A stretch of DNA of 7,755 nucleotides from Thermoprotei archaeon (lineage in GTDB: Archaea > Thermoproteota > Thermoprotei_A > Sulfolobales > Desulfurococcaceae). The notes beneath the pieces are model-generated. The model was not told the origin of the DNA and searched no databases. It worked only from the letters and a program-made list of their open reading frames with translations. Shown here in pieces: positions 6,394 through 7,755 of this stretch; the first letter of the stretch is position 1, and every line of letters starts with the position of its first letter. The stretch is from assembly GCA_003661825.1 (NCBI GenBank), contig QMWW01000047.1, positions 1-7,755 of the forward strand, read 5' to 3'. The position numbers and the translations under genes are program-made.

Positions 6394-7716
6394 TTAACTG
6401 GCAGTTTTGCTTGAAAACCTAACATCTCTTCTAAGATAGTACAGTTTAAGGCCTCTATCCTCTCTTACCTCTAGGTACCCTTTTCTAAGTAGATCGTGCA
6501 GGTGCTGGTATACTGCTTGAACGCTTATCTTGAGACCTAGTCTCTTCCAGACCTCGTATCCGGTGAGACCAGTATTCTCTTTGAGAATATCTATGATCAG
6601 TTTCTTGGTAGAACCCGGGAAGATCGTTGTAGTTTTAGTACGGCTGGCTTCTCTATAGGCTGAAGGCCCCTTTAACCCATGCCCGGTTAGTACTATAACC
6701 GTGTAATCCGATAACCTGATATTAAGAGCCCCGGCTAATGCTACTGCTGAAGACGGCTCTACGAATAGCCCCTCTCTTTGAGCGAGGTTTTTAGCGGCTT
6801 CTACGACTTTAGACCTTCTAACAACTACTACTTCTCCGTATTTCTCGATAATGTTTACCACGTAGTCTCTGATAATAGGCTTAGTGTACGAAAGACCAGG
6901 TAGAGCTTCTTCGCTACACTTAGCGCTAATGCCTAGTAGCGATGCATAGAAAGGATTACCACAGGTTTCAACTCCTATAAGCTTAGGTATATAGGCTATA
7001 TGCCCCTCATCAACCATCTCTCTGAATCCATGGTATAAGCTAAGAATAGTTAATCCACTACCTAGTGGGAGCACTACTTCTTTTGGTCCGCGCCCCATTT
7101 GTAATACTATCTCTATAGCTATGGTCTTCAAGCCCTCGATCGAGAGGGAATTGTATGTTGAGGAAGCATTATACAGTCCTCTCCTCCTACTCCTCCTACT
7201 TACTACTTTCAGCAGCTCATCTAGCTCCAGATCCCGTATGATCACATTAGCTCCAAAGGCTTTCATAATCATGATCTTCTCGGGGTCAACCCATTGAGGA
7301 ACATAGACTGTTACCGGTAGACCAGCCCGAGCTCCATAAGCGGCTACACTAGCACCCATATTGCCGTCGCTAGCTAGTACTAGTCGCTTCGCTCCACGGC
7401 TAAGAGCATCACTAACTACTAGAGCGGCCGCTCTGTCACGGAAGCTGCCAGTCGGGTTCCTTCCTTCATCTTTGTAGAATACTAGCTCGTGGAAGAGACG
7501 GCTTGACTCAATTAGTGGGGTATAGCCTTCTCCAAGGGAGATTCTCTGATCGGGTCTTGGGAGTATGCCTGAGAAGGACCAGATACCGCGTTTTTCCTCG
7601 AAGCTCCATTTCCATCCATGCACTGGGTGAACCAGGGATCCGCAGATAGGGCAGAGCATGTGAGGCGTTCTACTGGTAAGTCCGCAGTTCGTGCATTTAA
7701 AGACTAAAGTCATCAC
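6394..7716 (-). CDS. Threonine-synthase-like PLP-fold protein with C-terminal winged HTH; PLP lysine replaced by Arg
   Basis: True threonine synthase (ThrC, COG0498) converts O-phosphohomoserine to threonine using PLP. This 440-aa protein has a zinc ribbon at the N-terminus (Cys8, 11, 22, 25). A fold-type-II PLP domain covers about 55-355, with YKDEGRNPTGSFRDR (81-95), SDGNMGAS (116-123), LPLGSGL (216-222), GLFVEPSSAVALAG (316-329) and TGHGLK (344-349). In ThrC the fourth residue of GSFKDR is the lysine that binds PLP; here it is Arg93 (codon CGT at 7438-7440). Residues 369-430 form a winged helix-turn-helix (GLTGYEVWKRLG, QAVYQHLHDLLRKGYLEV). An Arg-rich patch, SRRSRRRG, sits at 173-180. The start is GTG 7716 or the next codon, ATG 7713, with no clear Shine-Dalgarno site. 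The gene may be an inactive enzyme or a ligand-sensing regulator of the ECF operon 65 bp downstream. Confidence 0.8.
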   Translation of the reverse strand: MMTLVFKCTNCGLTSRTPHMLCPICGSLVHPVHGWKWSFEEKRGIWSFSGILPRPDQRISLGEGYTPLIESSRLFHELVFYKDEGRNPTGSFRDRAAALVVSDALSRGAKRLVLASDGNMGASVAAYGARAGLPVTVYVPQWVDPEKIMIMKAFGANVIIRDLELDELLKVVSRRSRRRGLYNASSTYNSLSIEGLKTIAIEIVLQMGRGPKEVVLPLGSGLTILSLYHGFREMVDEGHIAYIPKLIGVETCGNPFYASLLGISAKCSEEALPGLSYTKPIIRDYVVNIIEKYGEVVVVRRSKVVEAAKNLAQREGLFVEPSSAVALAGALNIRLSDYTVIVLTGHGLKGPSAYREASRTKTTTIFPGSTKKLIIDILKENTGLTGYEVWKRLGLKISVQAVYQHLHDLLRKGYLEVREDRGLKLYYLRRDVRFSSKTAS

Positions 7717-7755
7717 TGTAACCCGCTGGCCTACCCGATAGCTTTAGAGGCATAG

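Noticed and set aside
1..7755. CRISPR array, insertion sequence or transposase
   Set aside because: No spaced direct repeats, terminal inverted repeats or transposase motifs were seen on either strand.

Overview
The window looks like chromosomal DNA of a hyperthermophilic archaeon, most likely a Thermoproteota (crenarchaeal) member of the Desulfurococcales type. The reasons are a TATA-box promoter, Shine-Dalgarno sites of the GGTGAT/GGAGG kind, heavy use of AUA, CUA, AGA and AGG codons, a Lon-like secreted protease of an archaeal-only family (COG1750), and a two-NBD ECF-transporter ATPase. The lineage is inferred from style, not from a marker gene. All five intact genes lie on the minus strand. 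Decayed genes fill the spaces around the protease.

Layout from right to left, the direction of transcription. (1) 7716-6394: a threonine-synthase-like PLP-fold protein with an N-terminal zinc ribbon and a C-terminal winged helix-turn-helix. The lysine that should hold PLP is replaced by Arg93. (2) 6393-6329: a 65-bp gap holding a good TATA box and two short palindromes, the promoter of the next operon. (3) 6328-3599: three overlapping genes for an ECF-type vitamin/cofactor ABC importer: S component, tandem ATPase (EcfA) and EcfT. The substrate cannot be read from sequence. (4) 2897-3602, plus strand: coding-like sequence broken across three frames (family not recognised), ending in an ATGA stop/start overlap with a 21-codon ORF. 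That ORF has a strong ribosome binding site and stops abruptly where it meets the 3' end of ecfT, which looks like a rearrangement junction. (5) 2859-856: a 667-aa extracytoplasmic Lon-like Ser-Lys protease with signal peptide and C-terminal membrane anchor. (6) 844-79: a clearly recognisable lipoate-protein ligase (lplA) pseudogene with one nonsense codon and several frameshifts. It begins 11 bp after the protease gene and was probably once co-transcribed with it. Positions 1-78 and 7717-7755 show nothing I can name.

The ECF genes form a complete importer. The PLP-fold/HTH protein just upstream could be either an enzyme that has lost its chemistry or a ligand-sensing regulator of the importer; the latter is a hypothesis. 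The uneven damage is the other notable signal: about 6 kb of intact reading frames sit next to about 1.4 kb full of indels, which argues for true gene decay on both sides of the protease gene rather than poor sequence quality.
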